DNA of 64,000 bases, from positions 1 to 64,000 of the forward strand of contig NZ_JAIMBY010000010.1 of NCBI RefSeq assembly GCF_026191915.1, given 5' to 3'. The position numbers and the translations under genes are program-made. The stretch is from Acidiphilium sp. PA (lineage in GTDB: Bacteria; Pseudomonadota; Alphaproteobacteria; Acetobacterales; Acetobacteraceae). Shown piece by piece: positions 1 to 6,986 of the stretch (the first letter of the stretch is position 1; every line of letters begins with the position of its first letter). Below the pieces are notes generated by a model. That model was not told the origin of the DNA. It worked only from the letters and a program-made list of their open reading frames with translations, and did no database searches.

Positions 1-127
1 CGCCACTCGACGCCAGCACGATCCGGGCAGCTTCGGCAAGCCACGTCCGATTGGCAATGAGCCTGAGTAGACGATCGAACCTTCGGTTCCCATCGCTCTC
101 TGCCCATGTCGCGAGCTTGTGTTGCAT
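1..127 (-). CDS. ltrA: Group II intron reverse transcriptase/maturase, N-terminal fragment cut by window edge
   Basis: The minus-strand ORF starts at ATG 127 and encodes MQHKLATWAESDGNRR followed by FDRLLRLIANRTWLAEAARI, running into the window edge after about 42 codons. This is the characteristic start of intron-encoded proteins with reverse transcriptase, maturase and often endonuclease activity. They splice the host intron and drive its retrohoming. An in-frame stop lies a short way upstream, which supports this start. Only the N-terminus is visible, so the catalytic YADD region cannot be checked and it is not known whether the gene is intact. Confidence 0.78.
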   Translation of the reverse strand, partial: MQHKLATWAESDGNRRFDRLLRLIANRTWLAEAARIVLASSG

Positions 128-778
128 TTCACTGATTATCAAAGGTCTTCACCTCATTGGGCCAGGTAGTCTGCACTCCAAGCAGTTGAACTGTCCCCCT
201 TCGCCATGTGGCAGGCTTTCCCTGCCGCGGACTACTACGGAGACTCCGCCAGCATGATGGACATCAGGGTCAACTCCCTTGGCATTCCATCATGCCTTCC
301 CTCGTTCATATGCTGGACTTTCACGCGCTGGGGAGGTTGCCGGTCGCAGTCCTTGTCCTTGCGTCCTGCAAGTCGATGCCGATGACATGGCCTGGCTGTG
401 TTCTCTCCATGTCTCCCCGCGAGCAGGCTACATTTCTGCCAGCGTTCGGATGCCGCCGACATACATCTCCGGCGCCATCATCAGCATTCCGCCTGTTAAG
501 CCGTGTAGGCGAAGGCGACATTTCAGCCCTCGGATGCGGGTTAACCGGTTCGTGTTCCTCAACCTTCCAGCGCTACAGCCTCGGAGATCATCTCGGCGTA
601 ACGGCTTCGCCTCAATCCCCTTTACCTGCGGGCTACGTCACCCTGCCAGTTGACGGCAGGTCACCGCCGCTTGGGCTCATGCCCTCCCACAGCAGAGGGC
701 AAGGCATTCTTCATTTTCCTCCTTTTCTCCTTTGCATTCCAGACATACGCTCCCCGGACCATCCGGGACGAGGCGCAC
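1..778 (-). mobile_element. Group II intron, 5' part (ribozyme domains I-III and start of the maturase ORF)
   Basis: On the minus strand the sequence begins at 778 with GTGCGCC, the conserved bacterial group II intron 5' end, directly after the orfB reading frame stops matching IS3 transposases. About 650 bases without a convincing gene follow, as expected for structured intron RNA. Then an ORF begins at 127 whose N-terminus looks like a group II reverse transcriptase/maturase. Domains V and VI and the 3' splice site are outside the window. The class of intron cannot be assigned from this part. Confidence 0.82.
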
Positions 779-1148
779 TGTAGGTGATGTCGGTTGCCCA
801 GACCTGATTGGGCCGGTCGATCACCTTGTCGCGCAGCAGATAGGGGTAGATCTTGTGCTCGTGGTTGGGCTTGCTTGTGTTGGGCTTTGGCCGGACCGCG
901 CAGAGGCCGAGTTTTTTCATCAAGCGCCGGATCCGCCGGCGACCGACCAAAATTCCCTCTCGCTCCAACGCCACCTGCAACCGGCGGCTGCCGTAGACCG
1001 GATGGTCGGTGAAAATCCGGTCAAGACGGGCCAGCAGATCGATCTCCTCCGCCGACTCCGCCCGCGGCCGATGATAAAAACTGCTGCGCGCAACACCGAG
1101 AAGTGCGCATTGCCGGTTGATGGACAGCTCCGCGTTCGGCGTAATCAT
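779..1148 (-). pseudogene. IS3-family transposase OrfB, 5' exon interrupted by group II intron
   Basis: This encodes about 123 residues of the DDE transposase OrfB: the HTH-like start (LSINRQCALLGVARSSFYHR), the YGSRR segment and the entry to the integrase core (NQVWATDITY). The homologous reading stops there because the intron starts at 778. The ATG overlaps the TGA of orfA (ATGA), as usual in IS3 elements, where OrfAB is normally made by programmed -1 frameshifting. If the intron splices precisely, the transposase could in principle be restored at RNA level; otherwise the gene is dead. Confidence 0.82.
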
Positions 1149-1456
1149 CGCCCGCCTCTCAGCAGTCGGGAGATGGCGGGCTGCCCGGCAAGAAAATCCC
1201 GCTCAACCTGCAACTGGCCGATCTTGCGGTGCAGATCATCGATCATCTTCTGCGCATCCTCGGCAACGGCCGCCTTGTTGCCGCGCTCGAATAATTCCCC
1301 CGCGCGCTTCACCAGCTCCTGCTTCCACGCGCTGATCATCGTCGCATGAACCCCAAATTCCGCCGACAACTCCGCCAGGGTCTTCTCCCCCGACAGCGCC
1401 GCCATCGCCACACGAGCTTTGAACTCCGCCCCGTGCTGCTTCCTCTTTACGCCCAT
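1145..1456 (-). CDS. IS3-family transposase OrfA (HTH protein)
   Basis: A 103-residue protein with the typical IS3 OrfA start (RKQHGAEFKARVAMAAL), the HTH segment TLAELSAEFGVHATMISAWK and a C-terminal leucine-rich coiled region (KIGQLQVERDFL) used for multimerisation. It binds the terminal inverted repeats and regulates transposition. It overlaps orfB by four bases. The frame is intact; what is damaged is the partner orfB. The assignment to the IS3 family is secure; the subgroup was not determined. Confidence 0.88.
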   Translation of the reverse strand: MGVKRKQHGAEFKARVAMAALSGEKTLAELSAEFGVHATMISAWKQELVKRAGELFERGNKAAVAEDAQKMIDDLHRKIGQLQVERDFLAGQPAISRLLRGGR

Positions 1457-1726
1457 CTCTGGCTCCTCTCTCGACCGGCCAGCCTTAGCTTAAACACCTG
1501 TCCAAAAAACCGGAGCCGCCGCAAAATGCGCGTGATCGACGGACAAGGAAGCCAAGACGACATTCACCGCAATCCACTGGGCCGCAACTGACGGTAAGCC
1601 GGCACGCCCGCGCAGGGAACGGATGACAGTCAATAACTGCCGTCCCTCGTCCCACGGGATTTGCCCTTGCCACCGACTAAATCCCCAGCGCATCGTGGCG
1701 TCCAACCCCAGCCATCGTACCCAACC

Positions 1727-1975
1727 ATGCTGCAACTTCGACCCAGCTGCGAATGCTGCAACCGCGATCTTCCGCCAAGCGCCGCCGAAGCCCGCATCTG
1801 CAGCTATGAATGCACTTTCTGCGCCGCATGTGTCGAAGATCGTCTCCATGGCCGCTGCCCCAACTGCGGCGGTGGTTTTATGCCGCGCCCGATCAAGCCC
1901 TCAGCCATGTTGACGCGTCACCCGCCATCCACCGAGCGCGTCTTCAACTCACAAAGCTGCACTGAACCAGCATAA
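1727..1975 (+). CDS. DUF1272 cysteine-rich small protein
   Basis: An 82-residue protein starting MLQLRPSCECCNRDLPP, with the segments CSYECTFCAACVE and GRCPNCGGGF, which is the full DUF1272 pattern of paired cysteines and probably binds zinc. Family function is unknown. The ATG at 1727 is preferred over upstream in-frame ATGs because family members start with this ML-L-RP-C motif. The C-terminal 20 residues beyond the TRHPPSTERV segment look less conserved. It stands alone, between the IS3 element and a T-rich hairpin repeat. Confidence 0.8.
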   Translation: MLQLRPSCECCNRDLPPSAAEARICSYECTFCAACVEDRLHGRCPNCGGGFMPRPIKPSAMLTRHPPSTERVFNSQSCTEPA

Positions 1976-2006
1976 AGCGCGGCACGACCCCCACACCCAG
2001 ACTCCC

Positions 2007-2040
2007 AAAAGTTTTTTGCTTCTTTTTTACAAAAAAGAAG
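2007..2040. repeat. Dispersed T-rich hairpin repeat, solo copy
   Basis: AAAAGTTTTTTGCTTC leads into a perfect hairpin (2019-2040) with stems CTTCTTTTTT and AAAAAAGAAG and a two-base loop AC. It is the reverse-orientation form of a repeat found six further times in this window. With its short loop and T/A runs it could act as a bidirectional transcription terminator between the DUF1272 gene and the TauE gene. Whether it is a terminator, a mobile REP-like element or both cannot be told from sequence. Confidence 0.85.
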
Positions 2041-2210
2041 TACTTGCCTTCCTGATCGACTAAGGCCCATGGCCCATTCCCGATAAATCGACAAACCGGC
2101 AATCCACCCCAGCCTCGACTATACTTCAACGGGCCGATCTCCCAGCCCAACCCCAGCATGATCCCGGTCAATTTCCCCGCCCGCCGTCAATTTCGTGCTA
2201 GACACGGCGA

Positions 2211-2993
2211 ATGAACACGCCGGAAATTCTCGCGGGGTTTGTGGTCGGGGGCATTGTCGGTCTCACCGGCGTCGGCGGCGGTGCTTTGATGACGCCGCTG
2301 CTCATTCTTCTGTTCGGCGTCCATCCATCCGGCGCGATCGGCACCGATCTGTTGTTTGCCGCCGCGACCAAATCGGTCGGCGCGGCGGTGCATGGGCTTG
2401 GTCATACCGTGGATTGGCGCCTCGTATGGCGCCTCGCGTCCGGCAGCCTGCCGGGGGCGGGTCTGGCCTTGGCGTGTCTCGGCTCTCTCGGCGTCCATGG
2501 TGCGCTCGCCAACCATATCAGCGCGCTCATTCTTGGCGTGGTGCTCATTCTCGCCGCCACCGCCTTGCTGATCCGCCCCTGGCTGATCAAAACCATCCGC
2601 CACGACCACACAGTAACGAATGCACCCCCCATCGCCCCGCGCACCGGGCTCACCATCGGCCTTGGGTTTGTGCTCGGCATTCTGGTCAGCATCACGTCGG
2701 TCGGCTCTGGTGCGCTCGGCACGGTCGCACTGATGCTGCTCTACCCGCGCATGCCGGCCGCCCGCGTCGTCGGCTCCGATCTGGCCCACGCCGTGCCGCT
2801 CACCCTGCTCGCCGGCATTGGCCATTGGATGCTCGGCACCGTCTCCCTCAGCTTGCTGTTGCCGCTGCTACTCGGCTCGATCCCCGGCATTATCCTCGGC
2901 AGCATCGCCGCCAGCCGCACGCCCGAAACCCTCCTGCGCATCGGCCTCGCCGGCATGCTCGCGGCGTCAGGCTGGTTCATCCTCGCCGCGTAA
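2211..2993 (+). CDS. TauE/SafE-family membrane permease (sulfite/anion exporter-like)
   Basis: A 260-residue hydrophobic protein with the duplicated TauE/SafE architecture. The first repeat has GLTGVGGGALMTPLL and GTDLLFAAATKSVGA (about residues 18-56). The second has ITSVGSGALGTVALMLLYP and GSDLAHAVPLTLLAGIGHW (about 160-206). About eight membrane segments are expected. Family members export sulfite, sulfoacetate or related anions across the inner membrane; the substrate here is not known. It stands alone, with no sulfur-metabolism gene beside it. Confidence 0.88.
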   Translation: MNTPEILAGFVVGGIVGLTGVGGGALMTPLLILLFGVHPSGAIGTDLLFAAATKSVGAAVHGLGHTVDWRLVWRLASGSLPGAGLALACLGSLGVHGALANHISALILGVVLILAATALLIRPWLIKTIRHDHTVTNAPPIAPRTGLTIGLGFVLGILVSITSVGSGALGTVALMLLYPRMPAARVVGSDLAHAVPLTLLAGIGHWMLGTVSLSLLLPLLLGSIPGIILGSIAASRTPETLLRIGLAGMLAASGWFILAA

Positions 2994-3027
2994 ACCGCAC
3001 CACGGCCCGAAAATCCGGCCAGCCACG

Positions 3028-3132
3028 ATATCTAGATTTGATCGGTTGTGCGGTACAGAGGAGCAACGCCGGGCGGTGGTGATCAGGTTGCGCTGGCCGG
3101 ATGGGTTTTCCGGCCCGGTCTGTGGCGAGGCT
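3028..3132 (+). pseudogene. IS1595-family transposase N-terminal remnant
   Basis: The reading frame through this stretch gives RFDRLCGTEEQRR and RLRWPDGFSGPVCG, which resembles the N-terminal zinc-ribbon entry of IS1595-family transposases (normally R/W-P-(D/N)-G followed by C-x-x-C). There is no start codon of its own, the second half of the zinc ribbon is missing, and the frame runs straight into a perfect palindrome. I read it as a decayed fragment; it is short, so the family call is tentative. Confidence 0.5.
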
Positions 3133-3184
3133 GATGCACGCCTAATTCGTTATAATATCGTAACGAATTAGGCGTGCATCAGCC
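3129..3184. repeat. 56-bp palindrome with perfect 24-bp arms
   Basis: Left arm 3129-3152 and right arm 3161-3184 are exact reverse complements over 24 bases, separated by TAATATCG. The arms begin GGCTGATGCACGCC. The right arm supplies the TGA stop of the minus-strand gene ending at 3179, so the structure also sits where a transcription terminator would be, though it has no T-tract. It abuts the IS1595 remnant, and two terminal inverted repeats brought together by internal deletion are one explanation. No flanking 8-bp duplication is visible. Confidence 0.9.
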
Positions 3185-3904
3185 CCGTGGGCCTTTGCGC
3201 CACATTTTTTTGGCGTCGAACGAGGGCACGAAAGGGTGGTGCCAGGGGGGGACGGGTGGTGGCGGTGGGCCGAGGATGTCGCGGAGTTGTTCGGGGGTGA
3301 AGTCGATGCTGCCGTCGGGGTTGACTTTGTATTGGGCCATGAAGTCGGGCTGGCGCTTGGGGCGGGGGCGTTTGGGGCGGGGGGTGGCGGGGTTGGTGGG
3401 TTCGCTCCGGGGTTTTCTGGGGCGTTTGATGATCTGGGGGGGACGCAGGCCGAGCATGGTGTGGAGGGGGCGGAGGATGCGGCCGAGGCTGGGGTGGGTG
3501 GCCAGCAGCTCCAGCACGATGGGGTCTTCCATGAAAAGCTGGAGATCGGCGCGGGCGGCGGCACCGGCGACGACGGTGGCGGGGCCGTTGGGCAACAGGC
3601 GGATCAGCCAGGCGAAGCCGCGCGGCAGGGTGAGGGGTGGTTTGGGGTTGGGATTGGGGGTGGCGGGTTCGCGCTCGACCGGTTTGGGAGCGCGGGTGCG
3701 GGTGCGGGGAGATTGGGGTGGGCGGGATGCGATGCGGGCGAAGCGGGCGATCTGGCGGGCGAGGTAGTTCCAGATCAGGACGATGAGCGGGCCGTGGATT
3801 TTGAGGCGGTAGCCGTTGTCCGCGACCGAGCGCTGCAGGGCACGGAAGATCACCGTGAAGCGCTCGGTCGGGTCGGCAGGCATGAACGGCGCGTTTGCGA
3901 TCAT
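3179..3904 (-). CDS. Conserved hypothetical protein, proline-rich linkers
   Basis: A 241-residue protein I cannot assign to a function. It has an N-terminal segment with ERFTVIFRALQRSVADNGYR and IHGPLIVLIWNYLARQI (about 14-53), a proline/arginine-rich linker (about 60-92), a second conserved block with PRGFAWLIRLLPNGP and LFMEDPIVLELLATHP (about 93-142), another basic proline-rich stretch, and a C-terminal motif YKVNPDGSIDFTPEQLRDIL. The last motif suggests a short peptide-binding or adaptor element. No signal peptide is obvious. The palindrome at 3129-3184 overlaps its stop codon. The layout resembles lineage-restricted Acetobacteraceae families, but that is from memory. Confidence 0.6.
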   Translation of the reverse strand: MIANAPFMPADPTERFTVIFRALQRSVADNGYRLKIHGPLIVLIWNYLARQIARFARIASRPPQSPRTRTRAPKPVEREPATPNPNPKPPLTLPRGFAWLIRLLPNGPATVVAGAAARADLQLFMEDPIVLELLATHPSLGRILRPLHTMLGLRPPQIIKRPRKPRSEPTNPATPRPKRPRPKRQPDFMAQYKVNPDGSIDFTPEQLRDILGPPPPPVPPWHHPFVPSFDAKKMWRKGPRG

Positions 3905-3975
3905 GACCGTACGTAAACCATGGCGGGCGGGGGGTGAGAAAGGAAAAAGTCAGGGAAGGAAGGAAGAAAGGAAGC

Positions 3976-4010
3976 GCTTCTTTTTTGTAAAAAAGAAGCA
4001 AAAAACTTTT
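3976..4010. repeat. Dispersed T-rich hairpin repeat, solo copy (forward)
   Basis: A hairpin with stems GCTTCTTTTTT and AAAAAAGAAGC (3976-3999) and loop GT, followed by AAAAAACTTTT. It is the same core as at 2007-2040 but in the opposite orientation, so the two copies flank a 2-kb segment containing the TauE gene, the IS1595 remnant and the unknown gene. It lies between the start of the unknown gene and the end of the SCO1 gene, where it could terminate SCO1 transcription. Confidence 0.85.
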
Positions 4011-4029
4011 GTTCGTCGGGGGTGGCCGA

Positions 4030-4620
4030 TCAGTGCACCTGGTCGGGTGATGCCGCTGCGCCGATCATGGTGGACAGGGCTAAGGCGAGTTGTTGCGCGG
4101 TCAGTTTGCCGCTCAATGCGGTCCGAAGCCGTCCCGACGGGCCGACCACGTAGAGCAGGCTGCCATGCGATATCTGGCCGGGATTCGGGTTATTTGTTTC
4201 GACATAGACATGGAATGCGGACTCCGCCTTGGTGATCGCCTTCACGCTGCCGGTCAGCCCGATGAAGCGATTGCCGAACAGCCGGACGTAGGCGTCGACC
4301 AACCGCACCGTGTCCCGCCTTGGATCGATCGTGATGAAAACCGGCTGGACCCGTGCTGCTCGCGGGCCGAGCAATCGCATGGCGGCGGCGATGGTCGCCA
4401 TGGTCAGCGGACATTGGTCCGGGCATCGCGTGTAGCCAAAATAGATCAGCAGGAAGCGGCCATGAACATCCCTGGATGTGAACGGCTGATCGCCACGTCC
4501 GGTCAGTGCAAACAATGGATCGATCGTGGCGTGGATATTGGCCGCGCCGGCCGCGCCACTCATTGTGATGCCGAGGGTGGTGAGCGCGAGTGCGCGGGCG
4601 ATGGACCATGGCCGGCGCAT
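4030..4620 (-). CDS. SCO1/SenC-family copper chaperone-like thioredoxin-fold protein
   Basis: A 196-residue exported protein with an N-terminal hydrophobic signal segment (about residues 8-26), the copper-binding CPDQC motif (Cys66, Cys70) inside FGYTRCPDQCP, and the third ligand candidate His152 in ISHGSLLY. The family delivers copper to the CuA site of cytochrome c oxidase or acts as a thiol-disulfide reductase in the periplasm. ATG 4620 was chosen; a GTG three codons upstream is possible. The gene follows the chemotaxis receptor gene by a few bases on the same strand, which is an odd partner. The cox genes at the right edge of the window are the likely functional link. Confidence 0.85.
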   Translation of the reverse strand: MRRPWSIARALALTTLGITMSGAAGAANIHATIDPLFALTGRGDQPFTSRDVHGRFLLIYFGYTRCPDQCPLTMATIAAAMRLLGPRAARVQPVFITIDPRRDTVRLVDAYVRLFGNRFIGLTGSVKAITKAESAFHVYVETNNPNPGQISHGSLLYVVGPSGRLRTALSGKLTAQQLALALSTMIGAAASPDQVH

Positions 4621-4635
4621 GAGTGACACGTCGGG

Positions 4636-6330
4636 TCAGCCGCCCGCGGCGATGGCTGGCATCGGGGCGCTGACCGCTCGTTTGGCGCCACGGGCGGGCC
4701 CTGCGGTGACGACGCGATCCGCCTGCCGATTGCGCGGCGCGGTGTGTGCCGCATCGGCCAGCGGCGCCGCGTCGTTGATTTTGAACCGCGCGATCAGGCG
4801 CGTGAGATTGCCGGTTTCGGCTGACAGGCCGCGTGCCGCTGCCGTGGTCTGTTCGACCATCGCCGCGGTTTGCTGGGTCGCCTGATCCATCTGATTGATT
4901 GCGGCGTTCACCTGGCCGAGCCGGCCCGCCTGATCCTGCGCCGTCCCGGCGATCGTCGCGACCACCTGGTCGATTTTGGCCACCTGCTCGAAGATGTGAC
5001 TGAGCGCCTGACCGGCATCATTCACCAGGGCGACGCCGTTCTTGACCTGAGTTTCAGCATTGCCGATCAGAAGCTTGATTTCACGGGCCGCATCGGTCGA
5101 ACGGAGTGCCAGTGTCCGGACTTCGGAGGCGACCACCGCAAAGCCGCGCCCGGCATCGCCGGCCCGGGCCGCCTCGATCCCGGCATTCAGTGCCAGCAGG
5201 TTGGTCTGAAAGGCGATTTCGTCGATCACGCCGATGATCTGACTGATCTGTTGTGACGATGTCGCGATTCCATCCATCGCGGTGACCGCGTTGCTGACGA
5301 CGGCGCCGGATCGTTCGGCATCCGCCCGGGTGCCGGCGACCAGTTGCCGCGCGTTCTGGGCGCTGTCCGCCGCATTGCGCACGACCCCCACGATTTCGTC
5401 GAGTGCCGCTGCCGTCTGTTCGAGTGTTGCGGCCTGTTGTTCGGTTCGCCGGGCCAGATCGTCGGACGCGGCGGCGATCTGGCCATTGCCGGCATCGATC
5501 GCGCGCGATGCCAGACCAATCTCGGTCACCGCGGCACGCAGTTCGGTGACCGCTTGATTGAAATCGACCCGCAAGGTCTCGTACGCCGCGCTGAACGGCA
5601 CGGCGAGGGATTGATGGAGGTCGCCGCCGGCCAGTCGGCTCAAGCCGGCGGCGATATGGCTCACGACCAGTGATTGTTGTTCGGCGCCTGTTGAGCGGAG
5701 GGCCTCCGCGGCGATGCGATCCGTCTCGATCCGGGACCGCTGGGTGGACGCCTCCGCCTCGGCAGCGGCGACCGCTTTTGCCGCCGCGGCACTCTCGGCA
5801 AGGCGCGCCGCAGCCTGACCGAGGGCGGCATTGATCTGGCCGATGATCCAGACGAGCGCGATCGTTTCGAGAACGACAACTGCGGCGTGGAGCAGGACCC
5901 TCGTCATGTTGCCGCCGCCGGGAAAGACCAGGGCCGGGACCAGGAAATTCATGACCAGATGCTGGATCGCGATGGCTCCGGCCGCTGCCAGCACGACGTC
6001 CCGATCGCAATAGATCGCAAGGATCGCGAGCGCGGCGAAAAAATACATATGCGCGTCGATCTGCAGGTAGCTGCCCCTGGCGCTGGCGACGATCAGCGAG
6101 ACCATCGCGATATACGCGACGGCGATGGTCAGCCGGGTCGATTTCGCATCGGGGCGGATTTTCCAGGCACCCGTCGTGACGGCGTTGATCAGGATCGCGA
6201 GGGCACAGGCACTGGCCCAGTCGCGACCGCTGAGCCAGACGATCGACCCGATCACCGGGACATGGAGCCATAGCAGGGGCACCATCAGCCGGTTTGCCAT
6301 TTGCCGTATCCGAGACAGGTCGTCAGTCAT
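4636..6330 (-). CDS. Methyl-accepting chemotaxis protein
   Basis: A 564-residue receptor. Residues about 15-165 hold five or six membrane segments with almost no periplasmic domain, so the stimulus is probably sensed in or near the membrane. A HAMP-like linker lies near 220-270. The signalling hairpin tip (EIAFQTNLLALNAGIEAARA, 371-390, then GRGFAVVASEVR to 405) identifies a CheA/CheW-coupled receptor. Methylation helices flank it. The ligand is unknown. It is preceded by a small membrane protein gene ending 24 bases upstream and followed closely by the SCO1-like gene, so the three may be co-transcribed. Confidence 0.92.
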   Translation of the reverse strand: MTDDLSRIRQMANRLMVPLLWLHVPVIGSIVWLSGRDWASACALAILINAVTTGAWKIRPDAKSTRLTIAVAYIAMVSLIVASARGSYLQIDAHMYFFAALAILAIYCDRDVVLAAAGAIAIQHLVMNFLVPALVFPGGGNMTRVLLHAAVVVLETIALVWIIGQINAALGQAAARLAESAAAAKAVAAAEAEASTQRSRIETDRIAAEALRSTGAEQQSLVVSHIAAGLSRLAGGDLHQSLAVPFSAAYETLRVDFNQAVTELRAAVTEIGLASRAIDAGNGQIAAASDDLARRTEQQAATLEQTAAALDEIVGVVRNAADSAQNARQLVAGTRADAERSGAVVSNAVTAMDGIATSSQQISQIIGVIDEIAFQTNLLALNAGIEAARAGDAGRGFAVVASEVRTLALRSTDAAREIKLLIGNAETQVKNGVALVNDAGQALSHIFEQVAKIDQVVATIAGTAQDQAGRLGQVNAAINQMDQATQQTAAMVEQTTAAARGLSAETGNLTRLIARFKINDAAPLADAAHTAPRNRQADRVVTAGPARGAKRAVSAPMPAIAAGG

Positions 6331-6354
6331 GGTCGATGGGGTCCTAACATGAAA

Positions 6355-6636
6355 TCATCCGCAGGCTTTGAACGCCTCAGCATCGAGCAGAAACCACGCG
6401 CCCGCCTGCAGCAGGTCCTGGCGGTGGCGCGGCAGCGCAATCACGACGAACGGGTAGCCGCCGAAGCCGATGACCCGCCCTGCCGACGCCGCGGCCCCGA
6501 ACGCGTGAGCGGCCGGCCACCACGGGGGAAACACTGCCGCGACCGGACCACGGGACGACGGTTCCATGATCAGCCCGAAAACCGCGGCCGCGGATAACAG
6601 CATGACGACGATGGGCATTCCCACGGCATCGATCAT
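6355..6636 (-). CDS. Small membrane protein, unknown function
   Basis: About 93 residues from ATG 6636 (MIDAVGMPIVVMLLSAAAVF), with one clear N-terminal membrane segment, then a conserved-looking FPPWWP motif and a hydrophobic GFGGYPFVVIAL stretch. The chosen start has AGGA about seven bases upstream; an ATG fifteen codons further up lacks this. It sits 24 bases before the chemotaxis receptor on the same strand and is probably co-transcribed with it. No function can be assigned. Confidence 0.6.
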   Translation of the reverse strand: MIDAVGMPIVVMLLSAAAVFGLIMEPSSRGPVAAVFPPWWPAAHAFGAAASAGRVIGFGGYPFVVIALPRHRQDLLQAGAWFLLDAEAFKACG

Positions 6637-6986
6637 GGAGCGTCCTGGCGAGTGCGGCGGTGGTTGCCGTGGTCCGGTCATGCGTTATCTATAATCCGGC
6701 CAGGTTAACAAATTGATACAGGTCGGGTGGGAAATCGATTTAGGTCTGGCCGCGGCAGACTGAAATCAGATCCTTGCGCGCCGGCCCGGCGGGACAGCCG
6801 CTGTCTGACCGGCCGGGCCGCACCCGGCGCGGCTGATGACCCGCCGCCGATCCGCGCATCGGGCAGACCGTGGCCGGACCGGGCGCGACGGCGGCGGCCG
6901 CCGGGTTGCGGGCAAGATCGATATGCCGCCGGTTGCCAGCCCGGGCTCCAGGCGGCGAAGCCGCCGCCTGACTGACGCGATGGCGA
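6637..6986. other. Intergenic region without a convincing gene; hairpin at 6950-6969
   Basis: Between the small membrane protein gene and the NCS1 permease gene (both minus strand) there are 350 bases with no supported ORF. The part nearest the permease stop has a GC-rich hairpin, GGCGGC-GAA-GCCGCC (6951-6965), that could end permease transcription but lacks a T-run. The stretch 6779-6825 contains another GC-rich inverted repeat (GGCCCGGC with GCCGGGCC). The upstream promoter of the chemotaxis genes must also be here. Confidence 0.4.

Larger units (their letters stand above)
1..1504 (-). mobile_element. IS3-family insertion sequence, interrupted by a group II intron, left part outside window
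   Basis: Reading on the minus strand, the element starts near 1504 with TGGACAGGTGTTTAAGC, a plausible IS3-type terminus, then carries orfA (1456-1145) and the 5' part of orfB (1148-779). orfB breaks off after its ATDITY segment, exactly where a sequence beginning GTGCGCC takes over. The rest of orfB and the other terminus must lie beyond position 1. The outer end at 1504 is inferred from sequence style only; no target duplication can be checked because the far end is missing. Confidence 0.8.
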
